Shown piece after piece: positions 34,722 to 45,600 of a DNA stretch of 64,000 nt (position 1 is its first letter; each line of letters starts with the position of its first letter). Origin of the DNA: JABDJZ01 sp047619685 (GTDB lineage Bacteria > Bacteroidota > Rhodothermia > Rhodothermales > UBA10348); NCBI GenBank assembly GCA_047619685.1, contig JBLHLC010000002.1, positions 124,001 through 188,000 of the forward strand, given 5' to 3'. The notes beneath the pieces are model-generated. The model made no database searches, was not told the DNA's origin, and was given only the letters and a program-made list of their open reading frames with translations. The translations under genes were made by a program, and so were the position numbers.

Positions 34722-36136
34722 TCAGGCTCCGGTGTGCCCCAACTATAGACATCCCGGACGTGCGCAACGGCAACAAGTGCGTCGGGCGTCACACCCGTCT
34801 CAGATACGTTGAGATAGCTCAGGAAGCTGGCCTCCTCCAGACCAGCCAACCGGGTGACTCCGGTCTTCTGGAGCCAGACCCTCTCAAGGTGTTTCAGGGG
34901 TTGAAGCATCGCAATGTCCACATCAGAAACGTCGGTTCGAGCAAGGTCTAGCCAAACAATGTGATCAGCGAGTGCCGTCAGTGCCGCCCCGCCGTCCGCA
35001 AAACACTCGTCGCGGGTGTCACATCGGACCTGCAGGAAGACTTCATTCTGCGCCACCCGGCGGACCCGCGCGCCGAGAGCTTCCAATCTTGAAACGGCAT
35101 CCTGATCCGGTTCCAAAACGTCCAGAGCCCAAACGCCGGTCCTGATGTCTCCCAGGCCGTGCGCTTCGAGGATGGCCCTGATGTGAGGCGGCATTTCGAC
35201 GTCGGACAGCGTCTCCTCAAACGGGGCGCCGTTGGAAACCCACCAGGATAGAAGGAGCGCGTCCGAGGGGCTGAGCGGTGTGGCGTCTTCGGGTGGCATC
35301 TTACGGCGATGGCCGTCTGGAAGCTGGATACGTGCGATGAGCGGGCTGCTATCAGGCCTGCCGGGATTAACCACGGGACCGTCCTCCGATCCCTCCGAAA
35401 TCGATTCGGCGGTTCGAAGGTCCAGTCCGCCCCGGGTCTTGTCCTGTCCGTGGCAGGCCACACATCGATCCCGGAGGATGGGCTGAACGATGCCCCGAAA
35501 GACGGTGGTGGAGTCCGGATCCCCTAGGGCGAACCTGGGGATGGGATTATTGAGGCCCAGGGCGGCGCGAACAAAGTTCGGCGCATGTGCGGTCAGGTAG
35601 TCCGGCCCATGAGTCAGCGTCCCGCCCTCGTGACCGCCAAAAGCCACCGCAATCGCCAGCACACCGGTGGCGGAAATGGCCAGGGCATCCCGGCCAGTGG
35701 ACCACACGGCTGACTGAAGCCACGGAATTCCCGCCGCGCCCGCGGTAACAAGAAGGCCCGCCATCTTGTGGAGAAAGATCGTGTCCTCAGGGTAGCCGCC
35801 AGACTGGGCAAGCCATAGTCCGGCCGCCACTGCGGCCAGGCCGGCCCACGAGCCCGCCACGTACATCCACCGGGCCCAGTCCATGGTGTTCTTCCCGAAC
35901 CTGTCCGCTATGTCCAGGCCAATGGCCAGCCCCAGGAATCCAATCGGAAAGTGCACCAGAGAGGGGTGGAACCGGCTCAGGAAGCGACCCAGATCAGACG
36001 CGCGTCCGGCGGGGTCGACGAACAAAACCAGCAAGACCAGTGCCGCGCCGACGCCAAGGAAATTCAGTCGCGCAAACCTGGGCGTGACTTCCATCCTTTC
36101 TGTAGAACGGGCGATGCCAGGGGGGTGAGTGGTCAT
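34718..36136 (-). CDS. DUF2231 membrane protein with cytochrome c domain and leucine-rich tail
   Basis: 472 residues. Residues ~20-165 contain four or five helices with the DUF2231 pattern FHPSLVHFPIGFLGLAIGLD. A planctomycete-type cytochrome domain follows (~215-300): VQPILRDRCVACHGQDKTRG with one CXXCH and RKMPPEDATPLSPSD. The last ~110 residues contain leucine-rich-repeat-like units (ALADHIVWLDLARTDVSDVD, MLQPLKHLERVWLQKTGVTR). It is likely an envelope electron-transfer or sensing component acting with the DUF1501/DUF1553 proteins encoded just upstream (four-base overlap with DUF1501). Confidence 0.85.
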   Translation of the reverse strand: MTTHPPGIARSTERMEVTPRFARLNFLGVGAALVLLVLFVDPAGRASDLGRFLSRFHPSLVHFPIGFLGLAIGLDIADRFGKNTMDWARWMYVAGSWAGLAAVAAGLWLAQSGGYPEDTIFLHKMAGLLVTAGAAGIPWLQSAVWSTGRDALAISATGVLAIAVAFGGHEGGTLTHGPDYLTAHAPNFVRAALGLNNPIPRFALGDPDSTTVFRGIVQPILRDRCVACHGQDKTRGGLDLRTAESISEGSEDGPVVNPGRPDSSPLIARIQLPDGHRRKMPPEDATPLSPSDALLLSWWVSNGAPFEETLSDVEMPPHIRAILEAHGLGDIRTGVWALDVLEPDQDAVSRLEALGARVRRVAQNEVFLQVRCDTRDECFADGGAALTALADHIVWLDLARTDVSDVDIAMLQPLKHLERVWLQKTGVTRLAGLEEASFLSYLNVSETGVTPDALVAVAHVRDVYSWGTPEPE

Positions 36137-37617
36137 GCGAGAATCTCGTTCACGACGCGGCCTTCGACGTCGGTGAGTCGATAATCGCGCCCTTGGAAGC
36201 TGTAGGTCATGCGTTCGTGGTCAAATCCGAGGGCGTGAAGCATGGTCGCCTGCAAATCGTGGACGTGAACCCGTCCCGAGACCGCCGAGTATCCAATTTC
36301 GTCCGTTTCTCCCCAGGTGAATCCGCGCTTGATCCCGCCGCCCGCGAGCCACATGGTGTAGGTGTCGCTGTGATGATCTCTCCCCACAAACGGGTTGTCT
36401 TCTCCGCTCCTGTTCTCCAGCATGGGCGTGCGGCCAAACTCTCCACCCCAAACTACCAGGGTGTCCTCCAGCAGGCCCCGCCGGTCCAGGTCGGCCAACA
36501 GTGCGGCCACGGGCTGATCGGTTTCTTTGCACCTGTCTTTGAAGCCATGGCTGAGAGATTCGCTCTCGCCGGCGCCATGGGAGTCCCAGCCCCAGTGGAA
36601 GAGTTGGACGAATCGAACGCCTCGCTCTACCAGTCGCCTGGCCAGGAGGCAATTGTTGGCAAAGGACAGCTCGCCCGGGGCTGTCCCGTATTCCTTGTGG
36701 ACGTAATCAGGTTCTGACGCGATGTCCATCGCCTCGGGCACCGACATCTGCATGCGGAAGGCCAACTCATATTGGGCGATCCGGGTCATTATCTCCGGGT
36801 CTCCGACCTGTTCGTACTGCCGCCGGTTGATCTCTGAAATGGCATCGATACTCTTTCGTCTGAGGTCCCGGGTCACGCCGTCGGGATCCGACAGATACAG
36901 TACAGGATCGCCCTCCGAACGGCACTGGACGCCCTGGTAAATGGACGGAAGAAACCCCGATCCGTACACAGAGGCGCCGGCATCTGGAGCCGCCGCACCG
37001 GACAAGAGCACCACAAAACCCGGAAGATTCTCGTTTTCGGAGCCCAGCCCATACGTGGCCCATGATCCCATGCTGGGCCGGCCCAGACGAGGGCTGCCCG
37101 TGTACAGGAAGAGCTGCGCCGGCGCATGATTAAACTCGTCCGTGTGCATGGCTTTGAGGAAGGTCACCTGATCGGCCATTTTCGCAAAGTGCGGGAGGTG
37201 ATCTGAGACCCACGCGCCGGACTGGCCTCGCTGTTGGAAATCCGCGACAGGGCCGAGCATTTTGGGCGTGCCGCGGATGAAGGCGAATCTCTTGCCTTCC
37301 AGCAGGGATGGGGGACAGGGCTGCCCATTAAGCTTGGCGAGTTCGGGCTTGTAGTCGAATAGTTCGAGCTGGCTGGGCGCTCCCGCCATGTGGAGGAAGA
37401 TGACCCGCTTTGCCGTAGGCAGGTGATGGGGCACGCGGGGCGCCATCGGATCGGAAAAGTCCACCCCTGCTGTCGGGATAGACGCAGATCCCGTGTTGCA
37501 CCCCAACATGGAGCCAAGCGCAGCCGCGCCGAGTCCCGTGGAGCAGGTCCTCAGGAAATGGCGTCTGGTCAGGTACTGCGCTTCGCGCAGCCGGGCTTCC
37601 TTTTGGACGTCTGTCAT
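36133..37617 (-). CDS. DUF1501 protein, Tat-exported (module A)
   Basis: 494 residues. Tat signal TRRHFLRTCSTGLGAAALGS ending in a possible lipobox (MLGC). DUF1501 belongs to the alkaline phosphatase/sulfatase-like superfamily: KRVIFLHMAGAPSQLELFDY, DEFNHAPAQLFLYTGSPRLG, LFHWGWDSHG, VVWGGEFGRTPMLENRSGED and GRDHHSDTYTMWLAGGGIKR supply the metal-ligand-like Asp/His residues. The substrate is unknown; these proteins are almost always paired with DUF1549/DUF1553 cytochromes. It overlaps both neighbours by four bases. The paralogue at 41190-42674 has the same length. Confidence 0.92.
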   Translation of the reverse strand: MTDVQKEARLREAQYLTRRHFLRTCSTGLGAAALGSMLGCNTGSASIPTAGVDFSDPMAPRVPHHLPTAKRVIFLHMAGAPSQLELFDYKPELAKLNGQPCPPSLLEGKRFAFIRGTPKMLGPVADFQQRGQSGAWVSDHLPHFAKMADQVTFLKAMHTDEFNHAPAQLFLYTGSPRLGRPSMGSWATYGLGSENENLPGFVVLLSGAAAPDAGASVYGSGFLPSIYQGVQCRSEGDPVLYLSDPDGVTRDLRRKSIDAISEINRRQYEQVGDPEIMTRIAQYELAFRMQMSVPEAMDIASEPDYVHKEYGTAPGELSFANNCLLARRLVERGVRFVQLFHWGWDSHGAGESESLSHGFKDRCKETDQPVAALLADLDRRGLLEDTLVVWGGEFGRTPMLENRSGEDNPFVGRDHHSDTYTMWLAGGGIKRGFTWGETDEIGYSAVSGRVHVHDLQATMLHALGFDHERMTYSFQGRDYRLTDVEGRVVNEILA

Positions 37618-40043
37618 TCGCGGGTAAGGAACTCGTCCAAGTTGAGAATGATGTTGGCGGCCAGAACCAGAGCAGGTTCGGGCTGATCGGCGGGTAGACT
37701 TGCGGGCTCGACCAGACGTGCTTCTCGAAGGAAGCCTTCCAGAAGATCGAGTTTTTCGGACGATGGCGTCCGCGCCATGGCCAACCGGTACCCCCCTGCC
37801 AACCGGGAACGGTCATTTGCCCCGGCGGCCGTCATGCGCGCCGCAAGGCCGCCCGCGGCCTCCCAGAATACAGGGTCATTCAGCGTCACAAGCGCCTGGA
37901 GAGGCGTATTGGTCCGAACCCGCCGGGAGACGCAAAACTCGCGCGACGGACTGTCAAAAGTGACGAGCGACGGGTACGGCGCGGTTCGTCGCCAGTAGGT
38001 GTAGAGCGCTCGCCGATTCTTGTCTTCACCCTCCGATGTCACCCACTGTTGGTCGTTGTAGGGGTTGTTCCAGATCCCATCCGGTTGGGGCGGCATCACC
38101 GAGGGGCCGAATTGCTTGTGGCTCAGGATGCCCCCGACGGCAAGTGCCTGGTCCCGGAGTTGCTCGCCCGCCAGGCGGACTCGTGGGCCACGCGAGAGCA
38201 ATCGGTTGAACGGGTCATCGTCTCCCGCCGCGCGGCTCGACGATTGACGGTAGGTACTGGAAAGGACGATTTCCCGAAGCAGCGTCTTGACACTCCAGCC
38301 CATTTCTGTCCGAAACTGGACGGCCAGCCAGTCTAGCAACTCCGGATGGGAGGGGGGTTCACCGACAGTACCGAAGTCCTCCAAAGTCTCGACGATTCCA
38401 ATCCCGAAGAGCTGTTCCCAGAACCGGTTGACCGTCACCCGCGCGGTGAGGGGGTTTTCGTAGGACATCAGCCATTCTGCAAGGCCTAGTCTGTCCGGCC
38501 TCGTGAGGTTCGAGGGGAGGGACGACGGCGTGCCCGGAGTGATCTCGTCGCCGAGTGTCAGGAAGTTGCCCCTCAGCATGACCCGGGTCACGCGGCTCTC
38601 GTCAGGGCCAAGCTCCTTCTGGATGGGCGTGGATGTCTCGGCGAGGGCGTTGCGCTCGGCGGCGAGTTTCCGTTTTCTCCCCCGGAATGAGTCCGCGCTC
38701 TCGTGGACCTCGGCGAAGCGGTCTCGGATAAAGGCACTCTGATGAGGCGAGCGCTCCTGAGCGCCAGTCTTTGCTATCCGGAGTACTTCGTTCTGGACGG
38801 TCGTCAACAGCTTGCCGGCAACCAGCGGGTCTCCGAGGTTGGCTTCCCATTCATTCTGGTTATTTGCGGATGCCTCCGAAGAGAGAAACCGGTCCAACTC
38901 CCCTTCCAGTTGCGCCAGCGCAAGCTCGACCCGCCGGCCCTCAGCGGCGTCCGCGTACTCAAAAAGCACGGGCTCCTCGCTGGGCTGATCCCAGTCTGCC
39001 GTGTTGTTGAAGACCGCCATGGTGCGGTAGAAGTCTTCCTGGCGGAACGGGTCATACGGATGCCCATGGCACTGCGCGCAGGCCATTGTGGTACCCTGCC
39101 ATACTTCCCAGGTAGTGCCCACGCGGTCAACAATCGCGGCAACGCGGTGCTCCTCGTCGTCGGTGCCGCCTTCGCCGTTGGTCATCGAGTTGCGATGGAA
39201 GGCCGTCGCAATCAGTTGCTGCGTGGTGGGGTCCGGAAGGAGGTCTCCCGCAAGCTGTTCGATGGAAAACTGGTCGAAAGGCATGTCGTCATTGAACGCC
39301 TGTATCACCCAGTCGCGGTACCTCCAGATGGTCCGGTGCCGGTCAGCCTCGTAGCCCTTGGAGTCCGCGTATCGGGCAAGGTCCAGCCACATGCCCGCCC
39401 ATCGCTCGCCAAATCCAGGATGCGCCAGCAGTTCGTCCGTGTAGGCGCCCAGAGCTTCCTCACTCGGGGTCGAATCGGAACACAAGACGTCGACCCGGTC
39501 CGGATCCGCGGGCAAACCGATCAGGTCCAGTGCCATGCGTCGCGCCAGCACCGGGCAGTCGGCCTGGGGGGAGGGCGAGAGGCCTTCCCGGTCAAGACGC
39601 GCCAGCACAAAGGCGTCCAATCCTGAGCGAATCCAGTCGGGATTGCTGACCGAAGGCGATTCCGGCAGCTGTGGAGGGACGTAGGCCCAGTGCTTTTGCC
39701 ATTCTGCGCCTTCGGAGATCCACCGCTTGATACGGCCTATTTCGTCTTCCGAGAGTGGCGCACCCTCCTTGGGCATGCGCTCAGATGGATCCGGATGGGT
39801 CACCAACTGGACCATGCGGCTTGCGGACGCGTCACCCGGCACGACAGCGGGGTCCCCGGATTCGCCCCCGACCAGCGCGTCCTCGCGGAATTGCAGGCTC
39901 AATTCCGCGCGCCGGCGCACGCCGCCGTGGCAAGAAATGCACTTTTCGTTCAGAATCGGCCGAATTTCTACGTTGAAATCGACTGGCTCCTGGGAAAAAC
40001 AGCCGAGAAGTAGCACTGGGAGGAGAAAAAGGGGGCTACGCAT
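37614..40043 (-). CDS. Cytochrome c/DUF1549/DUF1553 protein (module A)
   Basis: 809 residues. A signal with Cys15 as a possible lipid anchor (LLPVLLLGCFSQEP), then a PSCyt1 cytochrome domain (RPILNEKCISCHGGVRRRAE), DUF1549 (~125-330; LARRMALDLIGLPADPDRVD, WLDLARYADSKGYEADR, with a second CXXCH in MACAQCHGHPYDPF) and DUF1553 (~510-790; NPLTARVTVNRFWEQLFGIG, HPELLDWLAVQF). Two CXXCH motifs suggest up to two hemes. Function unproven; the architecture suggests redox chemistry on sulfated or complex polysaccharides, as proposed for Planctomycetes. It starts the operon and is divergent from the NHL protein with a 68-base gap. Confidence 0.92.
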   Translation of the reverse strand: MRSPLFLLPVLLLGCFSQEPVDFNVEIRPILNEKCISCHGGVRRRAELSLQFREDALVGGESGDPAVVPGDASASRMVQLVTHPDPSERMPKEGAPLSEDEIGRIKRWISEGAEWQKHWAYVPPQLPESPSVSNPDWIRSGLDAFVLARLDREGLSPSPQADCPVLARRMALDLIGLPADPDRVDVLCSDSTPSEEALGAYTDELLAHPGFGERWAGMWLDLARYADSKGYEADRHRTIWRYRDWVIQAFNDDMPFDQFSIEQLAGDLLPDPTTQQLIATAFHRNSMTNGEGGTDDEEHRVAAIVDRVGTTWEVWQGTTMACAQCHGHPYDPFRQEDFYRTMAVFNNTADWDQPSEEPVLFEYADAAEGRRVELALAQLEGELDRFLSSEASANNQNEWEANLGDPLVAGKLLTTVQNEVLRIAKTGAQERSPHQSAFIRDRFAEVHESADSFRGRKRKLAAERNALAETSTPIQKELGPDESRVTRVMLRGNFLTLGDEITPGTPSSLPSNLTRPDRLGLAEWLMSYENPLTARVTVNRFWEQLFGIGIVETLEDFGTVGEPPSHPELLDWLAVQFRTEMGWSVKTLLREIVLSSTYRQSSSRAAGDDDPFNRLLSRGPRVRLAGEQLRDQALAVGGILSHKQFGPSVMPPQPDGIWNNPYNDQQWVTSEGEDKNRRALYTYWRRTAPYPSLVTFDSPSREFCVSRRVRTNTPLQALVTLNDPVFWEAAGGLAARMTAAGANDRSRLAGGYRLAMARTPSSEKLDLLEGFLREARLVEPASLPADQPEPALVLAANIILNLDEFLTRE

Positions 40044-40111
40044 AACGCAGAATCGTCTGCAGCACCGACCCGGGTCAAGTATACTCGGGAGTATTCTACA
40101 ATTGGCACGCT

Positions 40112-41161
40112 ATGAACCGTCGAGATTTTGCCCGCACAAGCGCCACTGCCTTCGCAGGCCTGGCCGTCACACCGAGCATCATCACCCGCCGAACCGCGGG
40201 TAAAATCATTGGCCACGGAGATTTTCTGTACGAAGTAGACCTGGAATGGGGCAACCTTGACCCGATGGCCCATCCGGTCAAGAACTGCCATGAAATGGTT
40301 CAGGACGCGGCCGGGCGCCTGATCATGATCACGGATGAGGTCCGCAACAACATCCTCATCTACGATCGAAGCGGCAAACTCCTGAGTTCGTGGGGGACCG
40401 GTTTTCCGTATGGCCACGGGCTCACCCTCTCGGACGAAGGCGGCGACGAGTTCCTGTTCATTTGCGACAACGGTTTCGACGGCAATGCGCAGGTAGTCAA
40501 GACCACGCTGGACGGGCGAGAGGTCATGCGCCTCCCCAACCCCAAGGATTTCGGGGAATACGGCGAAGAGGACAACTTCTATCCAACGGAAACGGCCATC
40601 GGACCCACCGGCGACATCTATGTGGCGGATGGGTACGGTTCTCAGTGGATCCTCCAGTTTACCGCGACCGGAGAGTTCATCCGGAAGTTTGGCGGCCGGG
40701 GCGATGGCGATGCGGAGTTCTCGACCGCGCACGGCGTGGCCATCGACACCCGGGCCGGGCAGGCACCAAGTCTCCTGTGTACCTCCCGAGGTCACAACTG
40801 CTTCAAGAGGTACACGCTGGACGGCCACTACATGGAGACCATCTTCTTGCCGGGAGCCTTCGTTTGCCGACCGGTCATCGACGACGACATGCTGTACAGT
40901 GGAGTTTGCTGGTCCCGCCTCAAGTATCTCAATCAGACGCCGAATTCCGGTTTCGTCACCATCCTGGACGCAAGCAACACCGTGGTCTCAAACCCCGGAG
41001 GCACGAAGCCGGAGTACCGGAACGGAGAGCTTCAACTCATGCTGCAGTCCGAGCCGCTGTTCCATCATTGCCATGACGTCTGTGTGGACAACGACAAGAA
41101 TCTGTACGTCTGCCAGTGGAATGCGGAGCAGACCTACCCGATCAAGCTGAGGCGGGTGTAG
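40112..41161 (+). CDS. Tat-exported NHL/six-bladed propeller protein
   Basis: 349 residues. Tat signal MNRRDFARTSATAFAGLAVT. The rest is a propeller with NHL-like units: HEMVQDAAGRLIMITDEVRN, ILIYDRSGKLLSSWGTGF, AIGPTGDIYVADGYGSQWIL, FTATGEFIRKFGGRGDGDAE, and CVDNDKNLYVCQWNAE. Several His/Cys (FHHCHDVC) sit on the last blade. Related proteins are peptidylglycine-lyase-like or simply binding modules; I see no firm catalytic set. It lies between the two DUF1553/DUF1501 modules, divergent from one and convergent with the other, which suggests a shared pathway. Confidence 0.8.
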   Translation: MNRRDFARTSATAFAGLAVTPSIITRRTAGKIIGHGDFLYEVDLEWGNLDPMAHPVKNCHEMVQDAAGRLIMITDEVRNNILIYDRSGKLLSSWGTGFPYGHGLTLSDEGGDEFLFICDNGFDGNAQVVKTTLDGREVMRLPNPKDFGEYGEEDNFYPTETAIGPTGDIYVADGYGSQWILQFTATGEFIRKFGGRGDGDAEFSTAHGVAIDTRAGQAPSLLCTSRGHNCFKRYTLDGHYMETIFLPGAFVCRPVIDDDMLYSGVCWSRLKYLNQTPNSGFVTILDASNTVVSNPGGTKPEYRNGELQLMLQSEPLFHHCHDVCVDNDKNLYVCQWNAEQTYPIKLRRV

Positions 41162-41189
41162 TCCTCGGGCACGGGGCGGGCACGGGGCA

Positions 41190-42674
41190 TTAGGCGAGGA
41201 GGCCTCGGACTACTTCCCCCTCTACATCAGTCAGCCGGTACCGTCGGCCCTGATGGATATGGGTCAGCCGCTCGTGGTCGAAACCCAGAAGGTGGAGCAG
41301 CGTGGCCTGAAAGTCGTGGACGTGCACAGGGTCCGATGCCACGTTGTACCCGAAGTCATCCGTTGATCCATACACGGTGCCGGCGGCTGTGCCTCCACCG
41401 GCCATCCAAAGCGAGAAACATCTGGGATGGTGGTCTCGGCCATAATTGTCCGGAGTCAACTTGCCCTGAGAGTAGCTGGTGCGCCCAAACTCTCCGCCCC
41501 AGATCACCAGCGTGTCGTCCAGAAGCCCCCGCCTTTTCAGGTCGGTGACAAGCGCGGCCGAGGCCTTGTCCGTGTCCTTGGCCATGATGGCGATGTCGTT
41601 GGGCAGATTCCCGTGCTGATCCCAACCCTGATGGTAAAGCTGGATGAAGCGCACATCGCGTTCGGCCATGCGGCGGGCCAGCAGGCAGTTGGCCGCGAAT
41701 GTGCCGGGTGTGCGCGCGTCCTCGCCGTAGAGCTCAAACACATCATCCGGCTCATCGGACAGATCCATCGCCCCGGGCACCGAGGTCTGCATCCGATAAG
41801 CCATCTCGTATTGCCCGATGCGGGAGTCGATCTCCGGATCCATCACACGCGCGTGTTCCGCCACGTGCATGGTCCTGAGGGCGTCCAGCATCCGTCGCCT
41901 GCTGACGCGCGAGAGGCCACTCGGGTCATTCAGATACAAGACCGGATCATCGCCAGACCGGAACTGGACTCCCTGATGTTGAGAGGCCAGAAATCCGTTG
42001 CCCCAGAGCCGGGAATAGAGGGGTTGGTCGCCCTCCCGGCTCCGTGAGAGGAGGACACAAAAGGAGGGAAGGTTGTCGTTCTCGCTCCCCAATCCATAGC
42101 TGATCCACGAGCCAAACGACGGCCGCCCGGTTTGCTGTGAACCGGTCTGGAAAAAGGTGATGGCCGGGTCGTGATTGATGGCCTCCGTTTGCATGGATCG
42201 AACCACGCACAGGTCTCCAGCAATCGCCTTGGTGTGTGGCAGGAGGTCGGAGAACCAGGCCCCCGAGTCCGCCTGCGAAAAGTCGTAGTGCGACCCGGCC
42301 AGGGGGAAAGAGGCCTGATGGGTCGACATGCCCGTCAGGCGCTGCCCGCCACGAACAGAATCCGGCAGTTCCTGGCCATGCATGTCCCGAAGCCGGGGTT
42401 TGTAGTCCAGTAGCTCCAGATGCGATGGTCCGCCCGATTGGAACAGGTAGATGACCCGTTTCGCCTTGGGTTTGAAATGGGGTCCGACGGGGTCAGGGCC
42501 CATCGAACCGGGGAGCAGGATCGAGCCGCTGGCCGGCGCGGCCACGCCAGACTTGACGCCCAGCATGGATGACAGCGCTGCGGCGCCAAGGCCCAGGCTG
42601 GCCCGCGATAAAAAGTGGCGCCGGGTGGAAAGAAACCGGAGGTCAGCCAGCGGATGATCGTTTTCGCAGTTCAT
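41190..42674 (-). CDS. DUF1501 protein, Tat-exported (module B)
   Basis: 494 residues, paralogous to 36133-37617. Tat signal STRRHFLSRASLGLGAAALS. Conserved blocks: KRVIYLFQSGGPSHLELLDY, TEAINHDPAITFFQTGSQQT, LYHQGWDQHG, VIWGGEFGRTSYSQGKLTPD, GRDHHPRCFSLWMAGGGTAA and LLHLLGFDHERLTHIHQGRR. It has no lipobox cysteine after the signal, unlike module A. It overlaps the DUF1553 gene upstream by four bases and converges on the NHL gene. Confidence 0.92.
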   Translation of the reverse strand: MNCENDHPLADLRFLSTRRHFLSRASLGLGAAALSSMLGVKSGVAAPASGSILLPGSMGPDPVGPHFKPKAKRVIYLFQSGGPSHLELLDYKPRLRDMHGQELPDSVRGGQRLTGMSTHQASFPLAGSHYDFSQADSGAWFSDLLPHTKAIAGDLCVVRSMQTEAINHDPAITFFQTGSQQTGRPSFGSWISYGLGSENDNLPSFCVLLSRSREGDQPLYSRLWGNGFLASQHQGVQFRSGDDPVLYLNDPSGLSRVSRRRMLDALRTMHVAEHARVMDPEIDSRIGQYEMAYRMQTSVPGAMDLSDEPDDVFELYGEDARTPGTFAANCLLARRMAERDVRFIQLYHQGWDQHGNLPNDIAIMAKDTDKASAALVTDLKRRGLLDDTLVIWGGEFGRTSYSQGKLTPDNYGRDHHPRCFSLWMAGGGTAAGTVYGSTDDFGYNVASDPVHVHDFQATLLHLLGFDHERLTHIHQGRRYRLTDVEGEVVRGLLA

Positions 42675-45600
42675 CGCAGCATAGTGGCAGCGTCGAAGTT
42701 CATGATGGTAGACGCCACGACCGTGTAGGCGGCCACCTCGGCAGCATCCAGTCCGCGATCACGCGGGTAGCGACCGACTTCCAGGAGCCGCCTGGCGTCC
42801 CCCGGCTTGGCGCGGAAGTCCGCCATCTGCGCCGTGGCAAGGTCAGAGAGCGCATCTGATTCCACCTCGGAAGGTGCTCTGCCCGTCAACAACAGGAATC
42901 CCCTGGTGATACGGGCCTCACGGCTTGGACCCCCTTCGCGGATCATCCGCTCGGCCAGGACCCGGGATGCTTCCACGAACTGGGGATCGTTCAGCAGGAT
43001 CAGCGCCTGCAGAGGCGTACTGGTGGACTGCCGCTGTATCGTGCACAGGTTTCGCTCCGAGGCATCAAACGTCATCATCATGGGGGGCGGTACCGTCCGC
43101 TTCCAGAGCGTGTACATGCTCCGGCGGTGGAGCGCATCTCCCGAATCCTCCTTGTAGAGCACACCGTTTCTGGTAGCAAGCGCGGCCCACAGGCCATCGG
43201 GTTGATATGGTTTGACCGGCGGGCCGCCAACGGTGGGCACCAAAAGCCCGGCCGCAGCCAGCGCCTGATCGCGAAGCATTTCTGCCGACAGTCGGCGGGC
43301 AGGGCCTCGCGCCAAAAGGCGGTTATCCGGATCGCGCAGGCGGGCGTCCTCGCCAACCACAGAGGATTGGGCGAACGTGGAAGACAGGACCATCAGCCTA
43401 AGCATGTGCCGGACATCCCATCCCGACTCCCGGAACTCCACGGCGAGCCAATCGAGCAATTCTGGATGGGTCGGCATGGCGCCCTGACTGCCGAAATTGG
43501 AGGCGGTAGACACCACTCCCGCTCCAAACACCTGTTGCCAGAGGCGGTTTATCGCTACCCTTGCCGTCAGCGGGTTGTCTTCGCGGAACAGCCACTCTGC
43601 AAGACCCAGTCGGTTGGGCTCCAGGTCGTCCGGGAAGGGCAAAATTGCGGCGGGCGTTCCTCGTTCGACCAGCCGCGTAGGTTGATCGTACGCACCCCGC
43701 TGCAACACATAGGTCGGGCGGGGTACCCGCATGTCGGCCATGACCATCACGCTCGGCACCTTGGTGAGGATGCTGTTCTCCCGCGCGCGCACCGTGGTCA
43801 GATCAGAGAACCGGGCCTTATACGTCGGGGACTGGGTCGTCACGAAGAACGCCCGCAGGTCTGCTGCGTCCGGCGCGCGTCCGGATATTTCGGCAGCGGT
43901 CAGCGCACGGCCGAAGACCTTGAATTCGTCGACCGTCGCACCGGCCAACGTGGGCTGATTGGATTCAACAAACCCGACCCGCAGGTTTCCCGGGTCACCC
44001 CAATTAGAGGAGTCCTTGGTGAACGGATCAACCGTGTAGGCGATGCTCTGATGCAGATTGTCTACAACAACACGGGTCTCGGCAAGGGCACCCCCCAGGT
44101 AGGCCTTTAACCCCGCTGCCCGGCTGGACCCATCGTACGTCATCGTCACCCGCTGCCAGGCGCCCACGACCAGGCTGTCCCGAGTCGTAATCTCCAGGGC
44201 GTCGTCAGGAAGGACGTGGTACAGCCCCATTGTCAGTGTCCTGTCCGGGTTGATCACCGCCAGGTAGCCGCGGTTGCCGTTGAACAGGCCGCCGCTCTTC
44301 CCGAAGAGGGGCCCGACGGCGTTGGCGCTATCCAGTCGGACCCAGATATCCAGTGAAAAAGGATCCGAACGTTCAAAGCGGAACCGCTCGTTGCCGGTGT
44401 CCAACCACCCATCGCCCCGCAGAACCAGCGCGCTGTCCGCTACTCCCTCAACCACGTGAGGGACCTTGTCTCTGTCCCCCCAGAAATAGCCAGACGCCCC
44501 AGGGCTCGCGGCGTCATCGAATCGAAGAATATCCTTTTCGGTCCGAAACCCTTCCAGAGGAAAGTGGGCGATGAGGCCCGCGGGCTCCAGGGCCTGTGGG
44601 GACGCGGTTCCTTGGGGGCGTGTCTCCGCCCACGCCTCGAACTCTGCGTCGTAGGCCGGATGGTCGGGGTCAATCTCAGTTTCGAGCCTGGCAATTTCCA
44701 GTTGGACCCGATCCAGTTGCGCCTGCGAAAGAGAGTCCACCAGGAGGACCGTGGGCGAGGCCTCCCCGGCATAAGGGATGTTTCCTACTTCATTGACGCT
44801 GTTGAAGAATCCGAACAGGCCGTAGTACTCATCCTGGGTTATCGGGTCGTACTTGTGGTCGTGACACCGGCTGCATTCCGTGGTCAAGCCCAGGAAGGCC
44901 TTGCCGAATGTGTCCGTGCGGTCTGCCACGTAGTCCACCCGGTACTCCTCCAGGACGATGCCGCCCTCCTGACTCTGGAGGTGGTTGCGATTGAAACCGG
45001 TCGCCAGTATCTGTTCGCGGGTGGGCTCGGGAAGCAGGTCTCCAGCCAACTGCCAGGTGACGAATTCGTCAAAGGGCAGGTTGCGATTGAAGGCTGAGAT
45101 GACCCAATCCCGCCAGGGCCACATGTTTCGCCAGCCGTCGTCCTGGTAGCCGTGGCTGTCCGCGTATCTGGCCAGATCGAGCCAGTCCACTGCCATGCGC
45201 TCTCCAAAGGCCGGCGAATCCATAAGGCCGTTGACCACGGTGCGACGGGCCAATGGGCCGGAGTCCGACACGAATGCCAGGATATCTTCCGGGGTCGGCG
45301 GAAGCCCCGTCAGGGTGAAGGTGACCCGCCTGAGCCAAGTTTCGGGACTCGCGGGTTCGGAGGGCTCAAGGCCCGCCGTCTGCAGGGATGAGAGCACAAA
45401 TTGATCAACCGGGCCGGTGGGCCATGCTGCAAGATCTACCGCACCCTCAAACAGGCCGCTCCCCATCCCGGCCCTATGAGCCACCAGCGGCGACGGAACC
45501 AGAGGGCGCTCCGGTGCCTGGAATGCCCAGTGTGGTTGGTACTCCGCCCCCTGATCCACCCACTTCAGCAATACGGCCTTTTCCTGGGCCGACAGCGTCA

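Noticed and set aside
38703..39626. Long plus-strand frame within the module A DUF1553 gene
   Set aside because: Antisense to clear DUF1549/DUF1553 motifs, with no recognisable protein features.
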